Positions 15,597 through 22,511 of a stretch of 49,099 bases of DNA are shown piece after piece; within the stretch, counting starts at the first letter, position 1, and each line of letters opens with the position of its first letter. Source of the DNA: an uncultured Candidatus Poseidoniales archaeon. GTDB taxonomy: Archaea; Thermoplasmatota; Poseidoniia; Poseidoniales; Poseidoniaceae. The notes under the pieces were generated by a model, which saw only the letters and a program-made list of their open reading frames with translations, searched no databases and was not told where the DNA came from. Location: the NCBI GenBank assembly GCA_905181785.1, contig CAJIZC010000006.1:1-49099 (forward strand). The letters run 5' to 3'. The position numbers and the translations under genes are program-made.

Positions 15597-16556
15597 ATGG
15601 TCAAGATGCCTAAACTCGGTGTTTCAGCGTGTTTACTGGGTCAAAAGGTTCGTTCCAATGGCGAGGCAGCAGAGTTCAGGAGCCTAACACGCTCTTGGTC
15701 TCACCACTTTGAGATGATTGGGGTATGCCCTGAAGTTGGCATTGGCATGGGGACTCCACGCCCGACCACTCGGCTCGTCAAAAAGGATGGAAAAATCAAC
15801 CTCCTCAATTCCGAAACCGATGAAAACTTCACTCAGCAAATGGTGGAATACGCCCAATTGCAATCTGATGCGCTGATCCAATCCGGAATTAGCGGTTTTG
15901 TGTTCAAGAACGACTCACCGAGTTGTGGACTTGAACGTGTGGAAGTCCACAGGGATGGGCAACTCCAATCAAGAGACGAGGCCATGGGGGTGTTCGCCAT
16001 GGTGTTCACCACCCTTAACCCGCACCTCCCTGTCATCGATGAAGCGCGGCTTAGCGACCCAGTCCAAGCTGAACACTTCCTCGCCAGGGTCGAATTCCTT
16101 TCGCTGTGGCTCGAAGAAGGCCGTAATGGATGGACTGCAGACAAGTTGATGCAGTTTCACAACACCAACAAATTGTTTTTATTGAGCCGTTCCCCCAGCG
16201 CTAAACGTTCGCTGGGGCGTCTTATTGCCAACGGCTTTGACCGTGGAGACCACCCCGAAAATGTCGCTCTCGAATACATGACTTCCGCCCAACAATCCCT
16301 CAACGTGCTCTCAAAGCCCGGCCCAATTGCTCACGCTATGGAGCGCGTTCTTGGCCGTGTGAGTTCGAAATTGTCAAGCAGAGAACGCCAAGAAACGCTT
16401 GATGTCATTCACGAATATCGCCGAGGTTCGCTGCCCCGCTCTGCCCCGCTCACCTTGCTTCGCCGTCTTGTGCGTCGCTGCGGGATGGAAAATGAAACAC
16501 ATTCACGGTTCATCTCACCCACCCCGCTCAGGCTTTCCCTCATGGCTAAAGTTTGA
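15597..16556 (+). CDS. DUF523-DUF1722 protein (TudS-type thiouracil desulfidase)
   Basis: This 319-residue protein is a fusion of DUF523 and DUF1722. DUF523 is the TudS family, in which characterised members use a [4Fe-4S] cluster to remove sulfur from 2-thiouracil. Three conserved Cys are visible: SACLLG (near residue 12), GVCPEVGIGMGTPR (near residue 45) and NDSPSCG (near residue 107). The DUF1722 half includes LMQFHNTNKLFLLSRSP. Both halves are common as one protein in bacteria. The function of DUF1722 is unknown. A second Met at 15606 is possible, but the TATA spacing favours 15597. The gene ends in its own terminator, so it is probably a single transcription unit, although it lies next to the ubiquitin-like gene. 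Confidence 0.85.
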   Translation: MVKMPKLGVSACLLGQKVRSNGEAAEFRSLTRSWSHHFEMIGVCPEVGIGMGTPRPTTRLVKKDGKINLLNSETDENFTQQMVEYAQLQSDALIQSGISGFVFKNDSPSCGLERVEVHRDGQLQSRDEAMGVFAMVFTTLNPHLPVIDEARLSDPVQAEHFLARVEFLSLWLEEGRNGWTADKLMQFHNTNKLFLLSRSPSAKRSLGRLIANGFDRGDHPENVALEYMTSAQQSLNVLSKPGPIAHAMERVLGRVSSKLSSRERQETLDVIHEYRRGSLPRSAPLTLLRRLVRRCGMENETHSRFISPTPLRLSLMAKV

Positions 16557-16576
16557 ATCAACCTCTAATCGTGCCT

Positions 16577-16602
16577 AAACCGCCGGTTTGGAAGTTTTTT
16601 TT
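16577..16602 (+). terminator. Hairpin and T-tract terminator
   Basis: AAACC (16577-16581) and GGTTT (16585-16589) form a short stem with the loop GCC. It is followed after five bases by a run of eight T (16595-16602). It lies 20 nt past the DUF1722 stop codon. Confidence 0.6.
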
Positions 16603-16607
16603 GGTTC

Positions 16608-16614
16608 TTTATAT
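16608..16614 (+). promoter_or_regulatory. TATA box of the tandem ubiquitin-like gene
   Basis: TTTATAT sits about 40 nt before the ATG at 16651. This predicts a short leader of about 12-15 nt that would hold the GAGGAT ribosome binding site. The box begins only six bases after the preceding T-tract. Confidence 0.5.
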
Positions 16615-16650
16615 CCTGTGGGGATGTTAAGGTTCCACAGAGGATTACAC

Positions 16651-17100
16651 ATGAGTGAAATTACGTACCAAGTGAAGATAGCAGATGCGACAGGCCATAC
16701 CGTCGCGCAAATGACCAAACCGGAGATCGTTGCCAAGGCAAACGCCTCCCAAGGAACATGGGTGTTCGTCAACGACCGCCTTGTTTCAGCAAGCGAACTC
16801 GCAGCCATGACGTTTGCAGATTCGGACCAGTTCAAGGTGATGCCAGGTCTCGTTGGCGGCGACGACAACGAAGACGAACCAACTTACGCCGTTGAAATCG
16901 CTGACAAGACCGGTCACAGCGTGGTTGAGATGACTCAAGGCGAGCTCGTCGAAAAGGCAACTGCAACCAACGCTGCATGGGTTTTTGTTGACAACACCAT
17001 GGTCGCAGCAACCGATCTCGAAGCGATGGACCTCAGCAGCGCTGAGAAAATCCGAATGGTCCCACAACTGGTGGGCGGCGCCCAAGAAGCATCGTGTTAA
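16651..17100 (+). CDS. Tandem ubiquitin-like (beta-grasp) di-domain protein with Gly-Gly ends
   Basis: This 149-residue protein has two head-to-tail copies of a 67-residue domain (residues 4-70 and 77-143). They align without gaps at about 31 of 67 identical positions and are joined by the linker DDNEDE. Each copy ends Leu-Val-Gly-Gly (Gly69-Gly70 and Gly142-Gly143); the second is followed by the tail AQEASC. The predicted order matches the ubiquitin/SAMP/ThiS beta-grasp: strand (YQVKIADATG), strand (HTVAQMT), helix, strand (WVFVNDRLV), short turn, final strand. The last 22 residues of copy 1 line up gaplessly with the last 22 of ubiquitin, sharing Leu and the Gly-Gly. The fold is inferred from pattern. 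If correct, the protein resembles a polyubiquitin precursor that needs cleavage. A GAGGAT site sets the start. rpo12 follows 87 nt downstream. No E1-like or JAMM gene is in the window. Confidence 0.7.
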   Translation: MSEITYQVKIADATGHTVAQMTKPEIVAKANASQGTWVFVNDRLVSASELAAMTFADSDQFKVMPGLVGGDDNEDEPTYAVEIADKTGHSVVEMTQGELVEKATATNAAWVFVDNTMVAATDLEAMDLSSAEKIRMVPQLVGGAQEASC

Positions 17101-17187
17101 TCGCGATATTTGGGCTTGAATTTGAAGTTCTCGCGACGGACAGGTTCAAGAATGGAATGCAGGTCGGATGAATTGGAGTCGAACATT

Positions 17188-17337
17188 ATGGTTGAACTCG
17201 TTGATTACAAATGTGCAGTTTGCGGCAGTCTCGAATCGTTCCACCGTGAGCGAAACGGAATCAGTTGTAAGGCATGCGGATCCCGCATTTTCATGAAACT
17301 CCGACGCAACGGGACCAAGCGTCTCGTCGCAGAGTGA
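17188..17337 (+). CDS. rpo12: RNA polymerase subunit Rpo12 (RpoP)
   Basis: This 49-residue zinc-ribbon subunit of archaeal RNA polymerase (RPB12/RpoP) helps assemble the Rpo3-Rpo10 platform. The zinc ligands are Cys9-x-x-Cys12 and Cys27-x-x-Cys30, followed by the typical basic end (GSRIFMKLRRNGTKRLVAE). The size fits the family. The ATG at 17188 is set by the conserved start of the ribbon; the frame is open upstream without similarity. It follows the tandem ubiquitin-like gene on the same strand and may be read through from it. Confidence 0.9.
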   Translation: MVELVDYKCAVCGSLESFHRERNGISCKACGSRIFMKLRRNGTKRLVAE

Positions 17338-17388
17338 AGTTTTCACCGCGCGCAGGGTTGAAAGACCGCTGACGACCAGTTGATTTTG

Positions 17389-18537
17389 ATGTCGAGTTGG
17401 CTTGTCACAAAAGCGCCAGTTCGATTTGATGAACTGTTGTACCCTGAATCGGTTTGTTCCACCATTGAACGAACAGCGGTTCAGGCCAATCCCCCACACC
17501 TCCTCCTCTCCGGTCCTTCGGGCGTCGGTAAAACAGCGACGTGGCGACTTATTGCGCGCCAAGTGCTTGGGCCTTCATGGAGCGCTCGGACCCACGTATT
17601 GCAAGCCAGAGATCTCGCTCGAACATCGGGGGCCATGACCAAATTCGAAGAATTTTTGCGCCCAGAAGGCTCCTCGTCCAGCGATACGCTTGCCGGACGA
17701 ACAAGCCTCGATGCCTATGACGCCTCCTTTTCCGGAATAACCTCGACCACACCCGCTCCTGCTGGCAAAGAATCAACGCCCGAACTCAACGAAGGGCGAG
17801 CTCCAGTCTCTCGATTGATTGTCATCGAAGACGCAGACCACCTCGGGACCATCCGCCAATCATACCTACGGCGAATGATGGAAAGTGCGAGCGGCAGCGC
17901 TCGGTTCATCTTTACGTCCCACACACCGTCGCGGGTCATTGAAGCACTGCGCAGCAGAACTCAACACATCCGCCTCCCCTCGCCACCCCGCAAGGACATC
18001 GAAGCCTGCATCGCAGCAATCGCCGAACAAGAAGGCCTCGAAACGGCCCGTGGTGTCTTGGGTGACATCGCCCATATCGCCAACGGCAACCTGCGCAAAG
18101 CGATTTTCGTGACTGAATTGCTCGGGCACAGAAACATGCTTGACGATCGCAAAAACCTCCAACATCTCATCGCTGCAACTTCTGTACGAGAAATGCAACA
18201 TGTGCTCGAAGAGGCGCTTCGCAACAGGGTGCATGATTGGCGTTGGGAGAAGAAGGGCATGAAGAACTCAAGGGTTCTCAAGGGCGCAATGGGCTCGCTC
18301 GATCAGGTCATGGGCGAGAACAATTTGGAGCCTGAAGACGTCGTGGTCCACTTCCATCGTTTGTTAACCGCCGGTCGAATGCAACTTGAGGAACACATGC
18401 TGGCAGAACTCCTTGTCGAACTCGCTGATTGCGATGTTGCGTTGCATAAGACCACACAAGGGCGAATCGAACTCGAACGATTTTTGCTAAAAGTCGCTCA
18501 AATTAGCGAACGGCATGCTCAGGCGAAAGCATCTTGA
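17389..18537 (+). CDS. Clamp-loader-like AAA+ ATPase (RFC small subunit family)
   Basis: This 382-residue AAA+ protein resembles the small subunit of replication factor C, which loads the PCNA clamp at primer ends. It has Walker A GPSGVGKT (about residues 42-49), Walker B LIVIEDAD, sensor 1 (FIFTSHTPS), and the RFC-like C-terminal collar helices. Three points are unusual. Between Walker A and Walker B lies a Ser/Thr/Pro-rich insert of about 50 residues. The Walker B acids are Glu-Asp rather than Asp-Glu. The Ser-Arg-Cys arginine-finger motif reads Ser-Arg-Thr (RSRTQHIRL). It could be a diverged second RFC subunit; a classical small subunit would be expected elsewhere. tRNA-Arg lies 23 nt downstream. 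Confidence 0.78.
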   Translation: MSSWLVTKAPVRFDELLYPESVCSTIERTAVQANPPHLLLSGPSGVGKTATWRLIARQVLGPSWSARTHVLQARDLARTSGAMTKFEEFLRPEGSSSSDTLAGRTSLDAYDASFSGITSTTPAPAGKESTPELNEGRAPVSRLIVIEDADHLGTIRQSYLRRMMESASGSARFIFTSHTPSRVIEALRSRTQHIRLPSPPRKDIEACIAAIAEQEGLETARGVLGDIAHIANGNLRKAIFVTELLGHRNMLDDRKNLQHLIAATSVREMQHVLEEALRNRVHDWRWEKKGMKNSRVLKGAMGSLDQVMGENNLEPEDVVVHFHRLLTAGRMQLEEHMLAELLVELADCDVALHKTTQGRIELERFLLKVAQISERHAQAKAS

Positions 18538-18560
18538 TTGAATGGCCAGCCCCACAGACT

Positions 18561-18634
18561 GGGCGTGTAGCATAGCTGGATAATGCGTTGGCCTCCTAAG
18601 CCGAAGATCCCGGGTTCAAATCCTGGCACGTCCG
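18561..18634 (+). tRNA. tRNA-Arg (CCT), CCA not encoded
   Basis: The cloverleaf has acceptor stem GGGCGTG with CACGTCC, D stem GCAT/ATGC, anticodon stem TTGGC/GCCGA with loop CTCCTAA (anticodon CCT, reading AGG), and T stem CCGGG/CCTGG. The base after the acceptor is G and the next bases are TCC, so CCA must be added after transcription, unlike the tRNA-Asp in this window. Pyrimidine-rich runs follow (18635-18648 and 18660-18668) and may end transcription. There is no intron. Confidence 0.94.
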
Positions 18635-18717
18635 TCCCTTCTTTTCTCAAGCACGAAAACTCCTTTTTTGACCCCCTTCATAGGCAAGAGCCAAATCGAA
18701 CGGCGCTGTGTCAATGG

Positions 18718-20256
18718 ATGGAGGCGAAGATTTTGAGCGGTACAAAATCCTCCGGCATCGGAAAAAAACTCTCCCTTCCAGACCCTTATGGCCAAGGGTT
18801 TGAGCATGCCGAAGACCCGCTCGAGCACACCAAGCAGCAGTGGGAAAAACTCGAACAACGCCGCCTCATTATTGGGCGTTTGTCGAGAAAACCTTCGCTC
18901 ATGTGGTGGCGTTCTTTGAACGGTTTTTTCCTGTCGCTTTTTGCCTTCATCAGTTTGCTTGAACCTTCTTTAATCGAATCAACCGGTGGCTGGATCTTTT
19001 TCTTACTCATTCCTGTCGTCGTTGCGGTCGCTCCAAGCGTGATTGCTGGTGAGGCGGCATGGCAAGCCATGCAAGCTCGCATTTCGCTTAGAGAACAAGG
19101 CGGTGTTGAAGCAGGAAAGCACCACGCGCTGCGAGCGCAGCCGGGCATGGATCGCATCCTCGAAAGCCTTCGAGATCAACGGCGAAACAACCTGATGGCC
19201 AGCGTTCTCTCCGGCGTGACGTTCGCTCTTTTGATCCTCGCTTCAGCATTTGAATCAGACTCATTGGCCTGGAATCTCGCTCTGCTTGTGGCAATGACGG
19301 GCGGTGTTGCTCAGACGTTCCACTCCGTCTTTTCATACGATTTCGTTCGTCAACAAGGCGACCCCTTTCCGTCGCTTGTGTTTCACGCCCCAACGCACCA
19401 CCCAACTCAACTTGGCAGCGTGTTAGGTGACTTACTGGTTGCGCATTTGGACCCAGACTTATCGCTTGAATGGGATGCATGGCGCCTTCAATTCAAGAAA
19501 TCCCTCATTCCCGGCCACATCTCGAAGCAGGCCCTTGAGCGATTGCTCTACATTCTTCACCTTCACATGGAGGAGGAAATAAGCGCTGATATGGCGCTCG
19601 AGGAACTTAGAGCGTTTTTGCTGCCAGATCGAATCGAGAAGTTGCTCTTGGGGGAAGAAAATCGCTTCAATTGGCGCAACCTCCAGCGTTTAATCGCGCA
19701 TGCTCGCGGCTGGCAACCTGGCGCCTTCCTGTTGTTGGACCGCTTGCAATATGACCTGTTGTCCGGAGCACCTCCGCTGCTGCGAGCAGAGTGGCGAATG
19801 GACGTGGCTCTTGACGAAACATGCTATGCAGGTTCGGGAAACCTGTTCATCGCCCTCAACAATCAAACGTTCAAGGAACGCCACGTTCGGGTTGAAGTTT
19901 TAACGCCAAATGGAGAACCAGAGAGTCGAGATCACCGGTTTGAACTCAGCCCTTGTCCACCGCCTCGACAAGCGGTCAACCTCTCGCATCCATCGGAGGA
20001 CGACGCACTCGACTGGATTCCAAGGTACCTTGAGCGCGGCGTCGTGCTCTGGATCAGTGTGGCATGGCCGAAGGAATTCACTGGCCCTGCGGACGTCCAA
20101 GTGATCCTTCGAAGCGATGACGGCATCGTATTGGAGTCACAAGTTGTCCGAACACAAATTATTCGCAGCGGCGGCAGTCAATCCAAGATTCGAACCCGCA
20201 ACCTCGAGCAAGCTCGGCGGAAGGGCGAACTGCCTTTGCCCAAGTTTTCAGTGTGA
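18718..20256 (+). CDS. Four-TM protein with a large soluble domain, unknown
   Basis: This 512-residue protein has two membrane hairpins (about 66-82 with 91-110, and 158-178 with 183-203). A soluble region of about 300 residues follows. Its first part is helical (LERLLYILHLHMEEEISADM and following). Its last part is beta-rich, with a Cys-containing strand pair, as in a small immunoglobulin-like or C2-like domain. No family is recognised. The open frame runs back into the tRNA gene, so the start must lie downstream; I chose the ATG at 18718, where a sequence of normal composition begins. It is probably anchored with the large domain in the cytoplasm. Confidence 0.65.
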   Translation: MEAKILSGTKSSGIGKKLSLPDPYGQGFEHAEDPLEHTKQQWEKLEQRRLIIGRLSRKPSLMWWRSLNGFFLSLFAFISLLEPSLIESTGGWIFFLLIPVVVAVAPSVIAGEAAWQAMQARISLREQGGVEAGKHHALRAQPGMDRILESLRDQRRNNLMASVLSGVTFALLILASAFESDSLAWNLALLVAMTGGVAQTFHSVFSYDFVRQQGDPFPSLVFHAPTHHPTQLGSVLGDLLVAHLDPDLSLEWDAWRLQFKKSLIPGHISKQALERLLYILHLHMEEEISADMALEELRAFLLPDRIEKLLLGEENRFNWRNLQRLIAHARGWQPGAFLLLDRLQYDLLSGAPPLLRAEWRMDVALDETCYAGSGNLFIALNNQTFKERHVRVEVLTPNGEPESRDHRFELSPCPPPRQAVNLSHPSEDDALDWIPRYLERGVVLWISVAWPKEFTGPADVQVILRSDDGIVLESQVVRTQIIRSGGSQSKIRTRNLEQARRKGELPLPKFSV

Positions 20257-20395
20257 GTTTGAGTCAATTTGAAGCGCCCTTTGGCGCTCTTCACAAGTTG
20301 GTTTGCACGCCTCACCTCCTTCTCTTGAGCAACCCATCGAAGCGCGCACCTTATGGACAAGTCATGCTTGGACCAATTTACCGGTTGTGGAGTTC

Positions 20396-22018
20396 ATGGA
20401 AGCATGGGACATCATTGTAGTAGGCGACGGACCAGCAGCACTTCGTGCAGCAGCAGCAGCGGCCAAGCAAGGCGCATCCACATTGATGGTTGCAGTCAAC
20501 GCATTAGGCAGCGTAAATAACGCTGGGCGAGAAGGCTTGGCAGCCTCCATTCAAGAATCAAACAACCGAGGTCACCGCGAAGACACCATTCGAAATGGCG
20601 CCTTCTTGAACGATCAAGACATTGTCGCCATGCGAACAGGAGAGGCGGTTCGAACCCTCGACCTCTTGGAACGCTGGGGCGTCAACTTCCGACGCGACGC
20701 GACAGGTCTGCCAGATGTCTCAAAAGCCATGAGTCACGGAAAACCACGTGTTGCAGATGCAGGCGACGCAACGGCGCGTGAAGTGCAGAAAACCCTCGAA
20801 GAACAATGCATGAGGCACGGCGTGGTTCGCCGAGGCGACCACCTTCCGCTCGGGCTCATTCATTCCAATCAAACCGTTCACGGTTTGACGGTCGCCGACA
20901 TGATCAACGGTCGAATTCTTTCGATTCAAGCAAAGGCAGTCATCCTCGCAGATGAGGGCTTTGAAGGCGTCATCACCCACGGCTCAATCGGCGTCGGAAT
21001 GGACCTTGCTCTTCGAGCAGGCATACCACTTCGCAACATGGAATTCCTCAACCGTTCACCTCTGGGCCTCGTTGACACAACCATGGTCTTACCAACGGGA
21101 CTGTTGAGCGCCGGTGCAACCCTTCACGAAGCAAACGGAAGCGACCTTGACCTCGGCGATGAAACAGTTGCGTCCGTGTGTGAAGCGGTACAGTCTGCCA
21201 AGCAGGCGGTCCTCGATGCCCGCCACTTAGGCGATTCATCTTCGTGGTGGTCCGGCGTGTTCCGCTCGGTCGCCCAGCGCACTGGGATTGACATGTCCAA
21301 GCAAACGGTCGGCATCGAAGTTCGACCAACCCTCTCCATTGGCGGTATTCCTGTCGATGAACACGGGCGGGCGATCAACGGCGCTTGGTCGCGCTGGTTC
21401 ACCGGAATGTACGCCGCAGGCGGCGCAGCATGCTCCGGCATCCACGGCACACAATCCATGCCAGGAAACCAACTGCTTGACGCTCTCTGTGGCGGTCACG
21501 CCGCAGGTGAACACGCAGGCGAATGGGTCCAAAACCGAAGCCTCGGTGGTTCGAGTTTGGCCGCCGAAGAAGAACAACGGGCGCAATCCGACTTCAGCGC
21601 CCTGTGTGGCCCCCATGATGGCGCAGTGGTCCGCATTGGGGCGGTCGCAACCAAACTTCAGGAAGCAGCAAAGGACGCCATGCTCGGCAGCCGGAACGCA
21701 GGGTCACTTGCCAACAGCATCGAAACCCTCGAATCTTTAGGGGTCATGGCTGAATCAATTCACTTGGATCAAGACTCCCTCATCGCAAACACGAATCTCG
21801 TTGAGATTTCACGCATCCAATCGGGCATTCGCCTCACCCTTGCAGCCGCACAATCAGCCCTCGTTCGTGAAGAAAGCCGTGGTTCGCATGTTCGCAGCGA
21901 TTTCCCCGAACAGGACGAAGCCTTCCTTCACCACACCACCGTAGACCAGATGGGCAGCACTTCCACCCTTGGTCTGCGCAAAGGCAGCACAGGGAACTGG
22001 GTTTTACCGCCTCAATGA
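20396..22018 (+). CDS. SdhA / L-aspartate oxidase family flavoprotein
   Basis: This 540-residue protein belongs to the succinate dehydrogenase/fumarate reductase flavoprotein superfamily. It has an N-terminal FAD motif (IIVVGDGPAALRAAAAAA), a substrate-domain strand PTLSIGGIPVDEHGRA, and the second FAD motif GMYAAGGAACSGIHGTQSMP followed by GNQLLDALCGGHAAGEHA. The region that carries the covalent-FAD His in SdhA reads VNNAGREGLAAS, without His. FAD is therefore probably bound non-covalently, as in L-aspartate oxidase. No iron-sulfur or membrane subunit gene is nearby, which argues for a soluble role or for partners elsewhere. Succinate dehydrogenase and aspartate oxidase remain alternatives. 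The start at 20396 is set by the Rossmann strand. Confidence 0.75.
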   Translation: MEAWDIIVVGDGPAALRAAAAAAKQGASTLMVAVNALGSVNNAGREGLAASIQESNNRGHREDTIRNGAFLNDQDIVAMRTGEAVRTLDLLERWGVNFRRDATGLPDVSKAMSHGKPRVADAGDATAREVQKTLEEQCMRHGVVRRGDHLPLGLIHSNQTVHGLTVADMINGRILSIQAKAVILADEGFEGVITHGSIGVGMDLALRAGIPLRNMEFLNRSPLGLVDTTMVLPTGLLSAGATLHEANGSDLDLGDETVASVCEAVQSAKQAVLDARHLGDSSSWWSGVFRSVAQRTGIDMSKQTVGIEVRPTLSIGGIPVDEHGRAINGAWSRWFTGMYAAGGAACSGIHGTQSMPGNQLLDALCGGHAAGEHAGEWVQNRSLGGSSLAAEEEQRAQSDFSALCGPHDGAVVRIGAVATKLQEAAKDAMLGSRNAGSLANSIETLESLGVMAESIHLDQDSLIANTNLVEISRIQSGIRLTLAAAQSALVREESRGSHVRSDFPEQDEAFLHHTTVDQMGSTSTLGLRKGSTGNWVLPPQ

Positions 22019-22075
22019 GCGCAGTTCCTCAAATCGCCGGTGTATCACTGAAAAGGAGTACGCCCTCCCATAACC

Positions 22076-22510
22076 ATGAGCGAACCCACCCTGTTTGAAT
22101 CAATTGTGTCGGGGGATGTTCCCTCTCACATGGTTTCAACAGGCGAAATGTGGTATGCTTTTCTTGACATTTACCCAAGAACTCCAGGCCACACCCTTGT
22201 TGTACCAAAGGTGGGTGTTCAACGGTTGGCAGATTTGACACAACAGCAACGCAGCGCCCTTTTTGAGGGGGTTGTTCAAGTGCAAGAACGGTTGTCTGTG
22301 CACTTCCAAACCAACGATTTCACCGTGTGCGTTCATGACGGTCCGCTTGCGGGCCAAGAGGTCCCTCACGTCCACGTGCATGTGCTTCCAAGGGTTCCCT
22401 CGGACGGCGGTAAAACACTGCAAGCCATGTGGCCAGATGCACCAGCCATGGGGGGCCCCATCGATCACGATGAACTCGGCCGGCTTGCAGGCGCACTGCG
22501 AGGGGAATAA
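22076..22510 (+). CDS. HIT-family nucleotide hydrolase
   Basis: This 144-residue protein of the histidine triad superfamily has the motif HVHVHVLPR, with His98, His100 and His102. It also has the usual upstream pattern AFLDIYPRTPGHTLVVPK and DFTVCVHDGPLAGQEVPHVH. Members of this Fhit/Hint-like group hydrolyse dinucleoside polyphosphates or nucleoside phosphoramidates. The start has the AACCATG context and a GAGTAC 20 nt upstream. The stop is followed after one base by the acyltransferase gene, so the two are co-transcribed. Confidence 0.9.
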   Translation: MSEPTLFESIVSGDVPSHMVSTGEMWYAFLDIYPRTPGHTLVVPKVGVQRLADLTQQQRSALFEGVVQVQERLSVHFQTNDFTVCVHDGPLAGQEVPHVHVHVLPRVPSDGGKTLQAMWPDAPAMGGPIDHDELGRLAGALRGE

Positions 22511-22511
22511 A

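Noticed and set aside
18583-18717. An upstream extension of the four-TM protein gene into the tRNA-Arg gene
   Set aside because: The extension would translate the tRNA anticodon and T arms. The tRNA cloverleaf is complete, so the protein must start further down.
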